From Acidiferrobacteraceae bacterium (GTDB lineage Bacteria > Pseudomonadota > Gammaproteobacteria > Arenicellales > UBA868): 64,000 nucleotides of DNA. Below the pieces are notes generated by a model. That model did no database searches. It had not been told where the DNA came from and saw nothing but the letters and a program-made list of their open reading frames with translations. The stretch is taken from the NCBI GenBank assembly GCA_002724185.1, contig PBOB01000061.1:1-64000 (forward strand). The letters are read 5' to 3'. The position numbers and the translations under genes are program-made. Every line of letters starts with the position of its first letter. The stretch's first letter is position 1. Positions 1-8,061 of this stretch are shown piece after piece.

Positions 1-30
1 GCTACAGATCTTTGAATACAAAGAGTTAAA

Positions 31-105
31 TGGTGGGCGCGACTGGGATTGAACCAGTGACCCCTGCCGTGTGAAGGCAGTGCTCTCCCGCTGAGCTACG
101 CGCCC
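31..105 (-). tRNA. tRNA-Val (CAC)
   Basis: Read on the minus strand the sequence folds as a full cloverleaf: a seven-pair acceptor stem (GGGCGCG with CGCGCCC), D-arm GCTC/GAGC, anticodon stem CTGCC/GGCAG around loop TTCACAC, and T-arm ACTGG-TTCAATC-CCAGT. The anticodon is CAC (valine, codon GUG). The 3' CCA is encoded at 33-31. The gene is transcribed away from gltX. Confidence 0.95.
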
Positions 106-126
106 ACATTAATACAATAAATAATC

Positions 127-504
127 TTAGCTGCTTTTATGTCGAGCACCCATTACAAAGAAAAGAATAGCAAAAATGATTGTCAGGATGAGATTGATTA
201 TTGCACCCGAACCACTGATAAAATCAGAATTGAGATCATAAAGTATGTTGACTAGGAAGGCTGTGTTGATTGCCCCACCGATCAAAGCCGGCTCTTTAAG
301 GTTATTACCGACCCATGTTGGGATTCGGACAGCAATTACACCCAATACCAATTGACTCAGCGAGAATCCTCGATTCAGTGTGAGGGTTTCCCGAGTTGAT
401 TCCCAACCAAAGCTAGACAGGGCGCTATCACCATCAAGCATCCCCCAGCCGCCCAAGATAATTAGAAGCGCACCTTGAATCCAGAATAGTACTTTAATAT
501 TCAT
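127..504 (-). CDS. Small four-helix membrane protein, unknown function
   Basis: A 125-residue protein made almost entirely of hydrophobic segments, with about four predicted membrane helices (roughly residues 5-22, 45-62, 72-92 and 98-120). The N-terminus looks like an uncleaved signal anchor and the C-terminus is short and basic. I do not recognise a named family. It resembles in length, topology and general pattern the protein at 18052-18423, so the two may be distant paralogues. It lies between tRNA-Val and the divergent gltX and is probably a single-gene unit. Confidence 0.75.
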   Translation of the reverse strand: MNIKVLFWIQGALLIILGGWGMLDGDSALSSFGWESTRETLTLNRGFSLSQLVLGVIAVRIPTWVGNNLKEPALIGGAINTAFLVNILYDLNSDFISGSGAIINLILTIIFAILFFVMGARHKSS

Positions 505-626
505 GCTTTGACCTCAATAGTTAGTAAGTTACAGTAGAGAAATTAAGCGTTGTGCTACTACACCTCAAACTTGTAGTAGTAAGCGTATTATAATCCAAGC
601 ACCTACTGCTCTAAGAGATATTGTTA

Positions 627-2048
627 ATGATTGTCCGCACAAGATTTGCGCCTAGCCCCACGGGTTATCTCCACATCGGTGGTGCAAGAACAGCACTTTT
701 TGCTTGGTTGTTCGCTCGACACCATAACGGTGAATTTGTTCTCAGAGTGGAAGACACTGACATAGAACGCTCTACAGAAGCGTCGGTCAAGGCAATTACT
801 GATGGCTTATCGTGGCTTGGGCTTGACGTGGATAAAGGGCCGATTTTCCAGTCAGATCGAGTAGATCGTTATAGAGACTTGCTGCAGCAGCTACTCCAAA
901 ATGGCAATGCATATCATTGTTATTGTAGTCGCGAACAGCTTGATCAAGAAAGGCAACAACAAAAAGCACAAGGACTAAAGCCACGATATAGTGGTCGTTG
1001 CCGGGATCTAGCAGGCACTCATCACCAAGAAGCTAAAGAGCCGGTCATAAGATTCCGTAATCCATCGCAGGGTGTGGTTGTTTTCGAAGATCAAGTGCGT
1101 GGTAGGATCGCTATCAGCAACCAAGAGTTAGACGATCTCGTTATTGCGAGGGCAAATGGTATGCCGACTTATAATTTCGCTGTTGTTGCCGATGATTTAG
1201 ATATGGAAATTAGCCACGTCATCCGAGGCGATGATCATATCAATAACACCCCAAGACAAATTAATATCCTTGAGGCGCTTGGAGCAAGGCCTCCGATATA
1301 CGCTCATGTACCTATGATAGTTAATTCGGATGGACAGCGTCTGTCGAAGCGCCATGAGGCGGTTAGCGTGCTGGAGTATAAAGAACAAGGATTCTTGCCC
1401 GAAGCGTTGCGAAACTACTTGATTCGGCTAGGTTGGTCAGCAGGTGATCAGGAAATATTCTCACTCAAGGAAATGATCGAAAAGTTTGACATTTTAAATG
1501 TTAATGGCGCCGCTGCCGCATTTGATATCGATAAATTACGCTGGTTCAATCAGCATTATATAAAGAATGCAGACGTTAGTCGCCTTAGTTTAGAACTAGC
1601 ACATCGTCTAAAGGGCGATGGCGTTGACATCAATAGCGGGCCTGCATTAATCAACGTAGTTGAAGTCTTGCAAGAACGATGTGAAACACTGGTAGAATTA
1701 ACTAATAAGAGTAAGTACTTTTTTGAAGAATTCGAAGAGTATGATGAAATAGCTGCAAAAAAACATCTTCGGTCGTCAGCAGAAAAGATTTTGATTAGTC
1801 TTCGAGATGAGTTTATCTTAGTTGATGCATGGGAGGTATTTGCTATCAAGGAAGTGGTGTATCGTGTGGCTGAAAATAATGCTGTGAAGTTGGGTAAAAT
1901 TGCACAACCTCTGAGAGTTGCTGTGTCAGGAAACTCAGCAACGCCACCAATTGATGAGACAGTTGCACTTGTCGGCAAAGATAGGACGATTAGTCGAATT
2001 GGTCGCGCTCTTAAATACATAGAAGATCGCCAAAGGGGGGCTGCTTGA
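627..2048 (+). CDS. gltX: Glutamate--tRNA ligase
   Basis: Class I aminoacyl-tRNA synthetase that charges tRNA-Glu in the cytoplasm. The N-terminus carries the HIGH-type signature (PSPTGYLHIGGAR, first ~20 residues) and residues near 238-243 carry the KMSKS-type signature as RLSKR. The length of about 473 residues is normal for bacterial GltX. The frame is open from a TTG at 621, but the ATG at 627 (MIVRTRFAPSP) fits the family start better. The gene is followed by tRNA-Ala and by tRNA-Glu, the substrate of the enzyme. Confidence 0.97.
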   Translation: MIVRTRFAPSPTGYLHIGGARTALFAWLFARHHNGEFVLRVEDTDIERSTEASVKAITDGLSWLGLDVDKGPIFQSDRVDRYRDLLQQLLQNGNAYHCYCSREQLDQERQQQKAQGLKPRYSGRCRDLAGTHHQEAKEPVIRFRNPSQGVVVFEDQVRGRIAISNQELDDLVIARANGMPTYNFAVVADDLDMEISHVIRGDDHINNTPRQINILEALGARPPIYAHVPMIVNSDGQRLSKRHEAVSVLEYKEQGFLPEALRNYLIRLGWSAGDQEIFSLKEMIEKFDILNVNGAAAAFDIDKLRWFNQHYIKNADVSRLSLELAHRLKGDGVDINSGPALINVVEVLQERCETLVELTNKSKYFFEEFEEYDEIAAKKHLRSSAEKILISLRDEFILVDAWEVFAIKEVVYRVAENNAVKLGKIAQPLRVAVSGNSATPPIDETVALVGKDRTISRIGRALKYIEDRQRGAA

Positions 2049-2087
2049 CCCTTTGTGTCTTGGCGCGCACAATACTCCACCGTTTGT

Positions 2088-2163
<76 letters not shown>

Positions 2164-2187
2164 GTATTATAGAGACCTGTTCTGTGC

Positions 2188-2262
2188 GTCCCCTTCGTCT
2201 AGCGGTTAGGACACCGCCCTTTCACGGCGGCAACAGGGGTTCGATTCCCCTAGGGGACGCCA
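2188..2262 (+). tRNA. tRNA-Glu (TTC)
   Basis: Complete cloverleaf: acceptor GTCCCCT with AGGGGAC, anticodon stem CCGCC/GGCGG around CTTTCAC, T-loop TTCGATT and encoded CCA. The anticodon is TTC (glutamate). It is followed by a run of seven T at 2264-2270, which may help to end the tRNA transcript. Confidence 0.96.
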
Positions 2263-2404
2263 TTTTTTTGTGTCTAGTAGTTAAATTATGCGGTATTAGA
2301 GAAAAGCCGGAGTTTGTACTGTTATGCCTTGCCTGCTTGCAGAGGCTTTCTGATGTTGACTGTCTAAAATTACACCAATATTTCCAGTATAGACGGAGTA
2401 TCTG

Positions 2405-5260
2405 ATGTTGTTATCGAGGCCCAAGCTGTGGATTATTTTCATGGTGCTGATTGTTGTTATTTCTGACGCAGCAAGCGCTGAAATTATATCTAGTCCGTCA
2501 GATGATCGAAAATATGCTGCTCAGGAACTGTCAAACGGGTTAAAAGTGCTTTTAATCTCAGATCCAAACACTGATAAGTCGGCTGCAGCTCTAGATGTTA
2601 GAGTTGGCAGTGGCGATGATCCTGAGAATCGAGATGGGCTCGCACATTTTCTAGAGCACATGTTGTTCCTTGGAACTGAGCGTTATCCAGAGGCTGGGGA
2701 GTACCAAGCATTTATTCAGCAGTATGGAGGAAGTGACAATGCATATACAATGCCCGACCACACTAACTATTATTTTGATATCCAAACTGCATATCTTTAT
2801 GAAGCACTAGATAGGTTCTCACAGTTTTTTGTAGCACCTTTGTTTAATGCCGAATTTGTTGAGCGGGAACGTGCAGTTGTCGCGGCAGAATTTAGTTCAA
2901 AGTTACAATCTGATGGACGTCGTTTTTTAGCAGCTCGTCGTCAAGCATTTAATCCTTTACATCCTGAATTTGGCTTTGCAGTTGGTAATGAGAAGACGTT
3001 AGCAGACCGAGAAGAAGATTTAGTTCGTAACGATCTTATTAATTTCTTCAATGAGCGCTATCACGCACATCGTATGACACTCGTTGTTTTGGGCCAAGAA
3101 CCAATTGATACTTTGGAAGGCTGGGTAACGGAAATGTTTGAAGCCATTCCAGCTGGCGAAGCGTCCAATGATTTGGCCAATGTACCTATTTATCTAGAAT
3201 CTACTTTGCCAGCAGTTCATAAGATTAAGCCGGTAAAAGAAATTCGACAAGCAATTTTTTCCTTTGCGATCCCCTCAGCAAGAGATCGGTATGCTGAAAA
3301 ACCGTTATCGTATATTGCAAACTTATTGGGCCATGAGGGTCCTGGTTCGTTGTTGGCAGCGTTGAAGAAGCGAGGCTGGGCAGATGCATTGTCGGCGGGT
3401 GGAGGCCTAAATTATGACAAGTATGGAACCTTTGAGGTAAATATCTCTTTAACTAAAGAGGGCCTAGATCACTACCAACAAATTGGTTCTTTATTATTCG
3501 CTATGATTCGTGAAATCAGAGGGGGTGGTGTAGCCGATTGGATGTTTGAAGAGCAAAAACGACTTGCTGAAATAGATTTTAGTTTCCGAGAGGATGTAGA
3601 TGCATATACCCTAGTACGGGCATTCGCTGCTCGTATGCATCAGTATCCAGTTAGAGATCTTTATTTTGCGCCATACCGATATGATGCATTTAATCAGGAT
3701 CTTATAGATTCTTATTTAGGATATTTGCAGCCTGAAAATTTACATTTACTTTTGTTGGGTCCCGAATTGGAGACTGACCAAATAGAGATGCATTATGGCG
3801 TTGAATATAGTCTAGAAAAGGCCCATTCAGACCTAATTCGTCTATGGGAAAGCGCATCTTTACATGAGGATTTATATATTCCAAAGGCTAACCCTTTTAT
3901 TCCTATTGATTTGGTTGTGCGCCCAGATGAAGCTAACGTAGAAGTGCCAGTACCTCACGATATTTCTGATGGTTTTACTCTATGGTTTGATAGTGATCCG
4001 TCCTACGAAGCGCCTCGAGGAAATTTTTATGTCAGCATTAGGTCGCCCATATCGCGATTAACCCCTAGGGCAGCAGTGCTGACAGATTTATACACTAAAG
4101 TTGTTTCCGATCAGTTGGTAGAATTCTCTTATCCAGCCCAGCTTGCCGGGCTTGGCTATGATCTCTATGACCATCAACGTGGGTTCACACTAAAAATCTC
4201 TGGTTATACCGATAAGCAAGATGTGTTGTTGGAAGCAATTATGCAGGTACTCAGTGCTCCTGACGTGACGCCAGAGCGGTTTGAGCGTCTCCGTACAGAT
4301 CTTATCCGACAATTCCGGAATATTTCACTTGAGCATCCTTATGCGCAGGGACTAGCTGACCTTCGTCGCTTATTGATCGACAATGCGTGGTGGCCAGACC
4401 AACAGATTGACGTTGCTAAAACACTTACCCCGGATCAATTGGTGCAATACATACCTAAGCTATTGAAAAGCACTGAATCAGTCGCACTTACTCACGGTAG
4501 TTATACCGAGGAAGAAGCATTAGCTTTGGCGAACATTGTCCACAATAAACTTCTTCGAGGGCGTCAGACTGTTTCTGTTCCACATGCCCAGGTTATTCGT
4601 TTGCCGAAAGGCGAGACATTTTTCCGCACGCTTGAAATTGAGTCTCCTGACTCCCTATCGATTGTCTATTTACAAGGAAGTAGCCGCAGCATTGATGAGA
4701 GAGCGCGCTTCTATCTAGCAGGACAGGTATTGAATGCGCCTTTTTATCAGAGACTTCGGACGGAGAAGCAGATGGGTTATATTGTATTTTGTGGTGCTAT
4801 TGACATAATGGAGGTTCCAGGGTTTGCGTTGGTAGTTCAATCGCCCAATAGAAATCCAGAGAACATACAGAAGGAGATGGAGCAGTTCCTAGAAGAATTC
4901 TTATTAGGCATGGTTAATTTAGAGGAGATAGACTTTGTACAGCACCGTGACAGTCTAGTTGGGGATATTATGCGGCGCGAAGAACAACTACGGGATCGAA
5001 GTAACCGCTATTGGCTTGAGATTGATAGACAAAATTATTCGTTCGACTATCGAGAAAAGCTTGTCAACGCAATCAATAAAATATCTCTTAAAGAGTTCCG
5101 TGAATTTTTTAGTGAATCGTTAGTGCACCATAACGTACCACGAATAGTTTTAAGAAGTTATGGTGCTATGCAAGATTCAGCGGTTAGAAATTCTAATGGG
5201 GAGATAGATAGTGTGGGGGAATTTCGCGCACGCATGGATAGATTTGTGCTTTCTGATTAG
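2405..5260 (+). CDS. Exported M16 (pitrilysin/insulinase-type) zinc metallopeptidase
   Basis: A 951-residue protein with an N-terminal signal peptide (hydrophobic stretch at residues 8-20, likely cleavage after ASA near 26), so a periplasmic location is expected. The inverted zinc motif HxxEH is present as HFLEH at residues 81-85 in the usual context GLAHFLEHMLFLGT, followed by the conserved segment ERAVVAAEF that supplies the third ligand. The length and the inactive C-terminal half (RTEKQMGY signature) match pitrilysin/PtrA and insulysin, which degrade peptides inside a clam-shell of four repeated domains. It stands alone after the tRNAs. Confidence 0.93.
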   Translation: MLLSRPKLWIIFMVLIVVISDAASAEIISSPSDDRKYAAQELSNGLKVLLISDPNTDKSAAALDVRVGSGDDPENRDGLAHFLEHMLFLGTERYPEAGEYQAFIQQYGGSDNAYTMPDHTNYYFDIQTAYLYEALDRFSQFFVAPLFNAEFVERERAVVAAEFSSKLQSDGRRFLAARRQAFNPLHPEFGFAVGNEKTLADREEDLVRNDLINFFNERYHAHRMTLVVLGQEPIDTLEGWVTEMFEAIPAGEASNDLANVPIYLESTLPAVHKIKPVKEIRQAIFSFAIPSARDRYAEKPLSYIANLLGHEGPGSLLAALKKRGWADALSAGGGLNYDKYGTFEVNISLTKEGLDHYQQIGSLLFAMIREIRGGGVADWMFEEQKRLAEIDFSFREDVDAYTLVRAFAARMHQYPVRDLYFAPYRYDAFNQDLIDSYLGYLQPENLHLLLLGPELETDQIEMHYGVEYSLEKAHSDLIRLWESASLHEDLYIPKANPFIPIDLVVRPDEANVEVPVPHDISDGFTLWFDSDPSYEAPRGNFYVSIRSPISRLTPRAAVLTDLYTKVVSDQLVEFSYPAQLAGLGYDLYDHQRGFTLKISGYTDKQDVLLEAIMQVLSAPDVTPERFERLRTDLIRQFRNISLEHPYAQGLADLRRLLIDNAWWPDQQIDVAKTLTPDQLVQYIPKLLKSTESVALTHGSYTEEEALALANIVHNKLLRGRQTVSVPHAQVIRLPKGETFFRTLEIESPDSLSIVYLQGSSRSIDERARFYLAGQVLNAPFYQRLRTEKQMGYIVFCGAIDIMEVPGFALVVQSPNRNPENIQKEMEQFLEEFLLGMVNLEEIDFVQHRDSLVGDIMRREEQLRDRSNRYWLEIDRQNYSFDYREKLVNAINKISLKEFREFFSESLVHHNVPRIVLRSYGAMQDSAVRNSNGEIDSVGEFRARMDRFVLSD

Positions 5261-5303
5261 ATGGCGCTAGGCAATATAGTAGATTCAGGCTGAGATTGTA
5301 GTC

Positions 5304-5801
5304 GTGGAGCACTTACAGAAACTTGCAACTACTGTTGGACAGCTATTGGTTGAGAAGAATCAGCGAATTTCTACAGTTGAATCGTGCACTGGTGGTTGGT
5401 TAGGTAAAACTCTCACCGACGTAGTAGGTAGTTCGAGATGGTATGAGTGTGGATTTGTGACATACAGCAATGCTTCTAAAACTAAGCTTGTTGGGGTAAA
5501 TGAGAAACTGATTCAGGAGTGTGGCGCGGTTAGCGAGCCTGTTGCTAAGGCCATGGCTTGTGGTGCGCTAGAATATACTGACACGGATATAGCTATAGCT
5601 ATAACGGGGGTAGCTGGGCCCGACGGAGGAACTATTGATAAACCAGTCGGGACTGTTTGGCTGGCTTGGGCAGCTAGGAACTATTACTGTAAGGCTGAAT
5701 GCCAGCTTTTGAATGGTGACAGAACCTCAGTTCGTGAGCAAAGTGTCTCACAGGCGCTAACAGGATTAATATTATTACTAGAGAGGGATTTGTTTCGCTA
5801 G
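5304..5801 (+). CDS. pncC: Nicotinamide-nucleotide amidohydrolase (CinA C-terminal domain family)
   Basis: Stand-alone CinA C-terminal domain of 165 residues. It has the family signature VESCTGGWLGK near residues 25-35, the segment SNASKTKLVGV and the AITGVAGPDGG loop. PncC deamidates NMN to nicotinate mononucleotide in the pyridine nucleotide cycle. It starts with GTG. In gammaproteobacteria pncC commonly lies just before recA, as here, with a broken thpR in between. The 3' end touches that remnant. Confidence 0.93.
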   Translation: MEHLQKLATTVGQLLVEKNQRISTVESCTGGWLGKTLTDVVGSSRWYECGFVTYSNASKTKLVGVNEKLIQECGAVSEPVAKAMACGALEYTDTDIAIAITGVAGPDGGTIDKPVGTVWLAWAARNYYCKAECQLLNGDRTSVREQSVSQALTGLILLLERDLFR

Positions 5802-6345
5802 ATAATAAGTCAAAGAGGTATCGTATCTTTATTGCGCTATGGCCTAGCCTGCTAGTACGACAAGAAATAGTAAGACTTCAGCAGCGCTTCAGCTCCCAAG
5901 CAGTCACGAGGCTTGCTCCTTTCGACAACCTTCATCTCACACTCTTTTTTCTAGGATCAATTACTGATTTGCAGAGAAAAGCCTGCGTGCAGCTAATAAG
6001 TAATCTTTTTTTGGGCCAGTTACCTTGAATCTGAATCAAATTGGTTACTGGCCGAATCCGGGAATAACATGGTTGGGCCTCCAGGTCACTCCACCGGCTT
6101 TGATATCGACGATGCAGCGATTATCGGATCAGCTGAGGAATGTTGTTTCTCTTTCCAAGAATAGCGGGTTTCGACCACATGTTACTTTGTTTCGAAATTC
6201 ACCGCCTCCCGAGGTTTTTAACTTTGACCCCGTTACTTGGCACGCCACTAATTTAGTGGCTGTGGAGTCACAGTTGCTACCGGTAGGGGCCCGTTATACC
6301 CAAATAGCACGAACTAGGCTTGTGAAAACAGTGACGTTTTACTAG
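5801..6345 (+). pseudogene. thpR: RNA 2',3'-cyclic phosphodiesterase (ThpR/LigT, 2H family), frameshifted
   Basis: Two halves of one 2H phosphodiesterase lie in adjacent frames. The first (5801-6025) reads RYRIFIALWP and contains HLTLFFLG, the first HxT motif. The second (from about 6012) reads GYWPNPGITWLGL and contains HVTLFR, the second HxT motif. The break falls at seven T's (about 6005-6011), and one extra T, or a -1 slip there, would join them into a normal protein of about 180 residues. In the first frame no ATG, GTG or TTG is visible between the upstream stop at 5735 and the conserved N-terminus. This favours a dead gene, although a homopolymer sequencing error could explain the break alone. 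Confidence 0.8.
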
Positions 6346-6514
6346 GCTGTTGGTATAGGGTGTGGAATAATGTCACCTGTAGAGTGGCTGTTTAATCAAG
6401 TTTAGCGAGGGGCTGGTACCTATAAAGACTCATCTTCTGGTCCCATAGGCTCATCTGGCGGGACACTTGCTAGATAATAATGTCGGCCATCATGGATAAA
6501 CGAGGGCAAAGCAG

Positions 6515-7564
6515 ATGAATGAAAATAAACAAAAAGCACTGGACGCAGCATTAGGGCAGATCGAGCGACAGTTTGGCAAGGGATCGGTCATGCGATTGGG
6601 CGATGCTGAGGTTGGTGAAGATATTCAAGCAATATCTACTGGTTCATTGGGGCTTGATATTGCATTAGGAATAGGTGGGTTACCCCGCGGCCGGGTGGTA
6701 GAAATCTATGGGCCAGAATCTTCGGGAAAAACTACCTTAACTCTTTCAGTGGTCGCGGAAGCGCAGAAAGCCGGTGGAACCGCAGCATTTATAGACGCCG
6801 AGCACGCGCTTGACCCAGCTTATGCTGAGCGCTTGGGAGTTGATGTAGAGGAGTTGCTTATTTCTCAGCCTGATACAGGCGAACAAGCGCTTGAAATAGT
6901 AGATATGCTGGTGCGCTCGACTGCAATTGATGTTGTTGTAGTCGACTCTGTAGCTGCCCTAACTCCGAAAGCAGAAATTGAGGGAGAGATGGGCGATTCA
7001 CACGTTGGCCTACATGCACGCTTGATGTCGCAAGCACTGCGAAAACTGACTGCTAATATTAAGCGGTCTAACACCACCGTTATTTTTATTAACCAGATCA
7101 GGATGAAGATTGGAGTTATGTTCGGTAACCCTGAGACTACCACTGGGGGCAATGCGCTTAAATTCTATTCATCAGCGCGTTTGGATATTCGCCGAATTGG
7201 TGCGGTAAAGAAGGGAGATGAAGTGCTTGGAAATCAGACGAGAGTTAAAGTTGTTAAGAATAAGGTAGCTCCTCCTTTCAAGAAATGTGAGTTCGATATT
7301 CTCTATGATGAAGGCATTTCAAAAGAAGGAGAGATTATTGATATGGGTGTGGAACTTAACTTGGTAGAGAAAGCTGGCTCATGGTACTCATATAGCGGTG
7401 AGCGCATTGGTCAGGGACGTGATAATGCTCGTGAGTTTCTCAAAGAACACGCCGACGTAGCGAATGCAATTGAGGCTTCAGTTCGCGAGCGTGTTGGACT
7501 CTCTTCTCCCGGAAGGGAAGCGCCCCAGGGAGAAGCTGCGCCAGCTAAAACTGCTGAAGCCTGA
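6515..7564 (+). CDS. recA: Recombinase A
   Basis: DNA-dependent ATPase that forms the strand-exchange filament and stimulates LexA cleavage. The Walker A motif GPESSGKTT is at residues 66-74 and a Walker B-type [10 protein letters not shown] follows. The NQIR loop and the [11 protein letters not shown]2 region are intact. At 349 residues with an acidic/alanine-rich tail, it is normal in length. The 170 bp upstream contains no CTG-N10-CAG SOS box that I can see. The stop overlaps the recX start. Confidence 0.99.
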   Translation: MNENKQKALDAALGQIERQFGKGSVMRLGDAEVGEDIQAISTGSLGLDIALGIGGLPRGRVVEIYGPESSGKTTLTLSVVAEAQKAGGTAAFIDAEHALDPAYAERLGVDVEELLISQPDTGEQALEIVDMLVRSTAIDVVVVDSVAALTPKAEIEGEMGDSHVGLHARLMSQALRKLTANIKRSNTTVIFINQIRMKIGVMFGNPETTTGGNALKFYSSARLDIRRIGAVKKGDEVLGNQTRVKVVKNKVAPPFKKCEFDILYDEGISKEGEIIDMGVELNLVEKAGSWYSYSGERIGQGRDNAREFLKEHADVANAIEASVRERVGLSSPGREAPQGEAAPAKTAEA

Positions 7565-8037
7565 TGTCAGAAACTAGTAATGATGCTACTGCCTGTAGAA
7601 GTGTGGCCATGCGTTTCCTTGAAAGACGGGAGTATAGTCGTGTGGAGCTATATACTAAACTGCTCAAGCGTGGCTTTGAGACCCAGGTTATCGATAATCT
7701 TCTAGGCAAGTTAGAAGATCAGGAGTTATTATCTGATTGGAGATTTGCAAAGACTCTGATCGTGACACGCGCGGAGTCAGGCTATGGTCCACAGCGAATA
7801 AGACGTGAATTGTCCGACAGAGGAGTTTCACAGGAGATAGTAGGAGAAGCTATGGCCGATGCAGATATCGATTGGAATGTATGCGTACTTACTCAGGCTA
7901 AGAAGAAGTTTGGCGAACAATCTGCTCGTGATTTTCCAGAGTGGGCTCGAAGGGCTCGCTATTTGGAATATAGAGGTTTTGATAGAGCGTCCATACAGCT
8001 GGCTATTGGCGAAGCTGAAGACCATTCCAACCTTTGA
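7564..8037 (+). CDS. recX: Regulatory protein RecX
   Basis: 157-residue RecX family protein made of three-helix repeats, with the recognisable segments AMRFLERREYSRVEL and RAESGYGPQRIRREL. RecX binds the RecA filament and limits its extension. Its ATG overlaps the recA stop (TGATG), which implies translational coupling in a recA-recX operon. Confidence 0.93.
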   Translation: MSETSNDATACRSVAMRFLERREYSRVELYTKLLKRGFETQVIDNLLGKLEDQELLSDWRFAKTLIVTRAESGYGPQRIRRELSDRGVSQEIVGEAMADADIDWNVCVLTQAKKKFGEQSARDFPEWARRARYLEYRGFDRASIQLAIGEAEDHSNL

Positions 8038-8061
8038 CATAAGCTTTCTTAAGGTCAGTTT

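Noticed and set aside
6346-6514. LexA box before recA
   Set aside because: No CTG-N10-CAG or GAAC-N4-GTTC sequence is visible in this interval.
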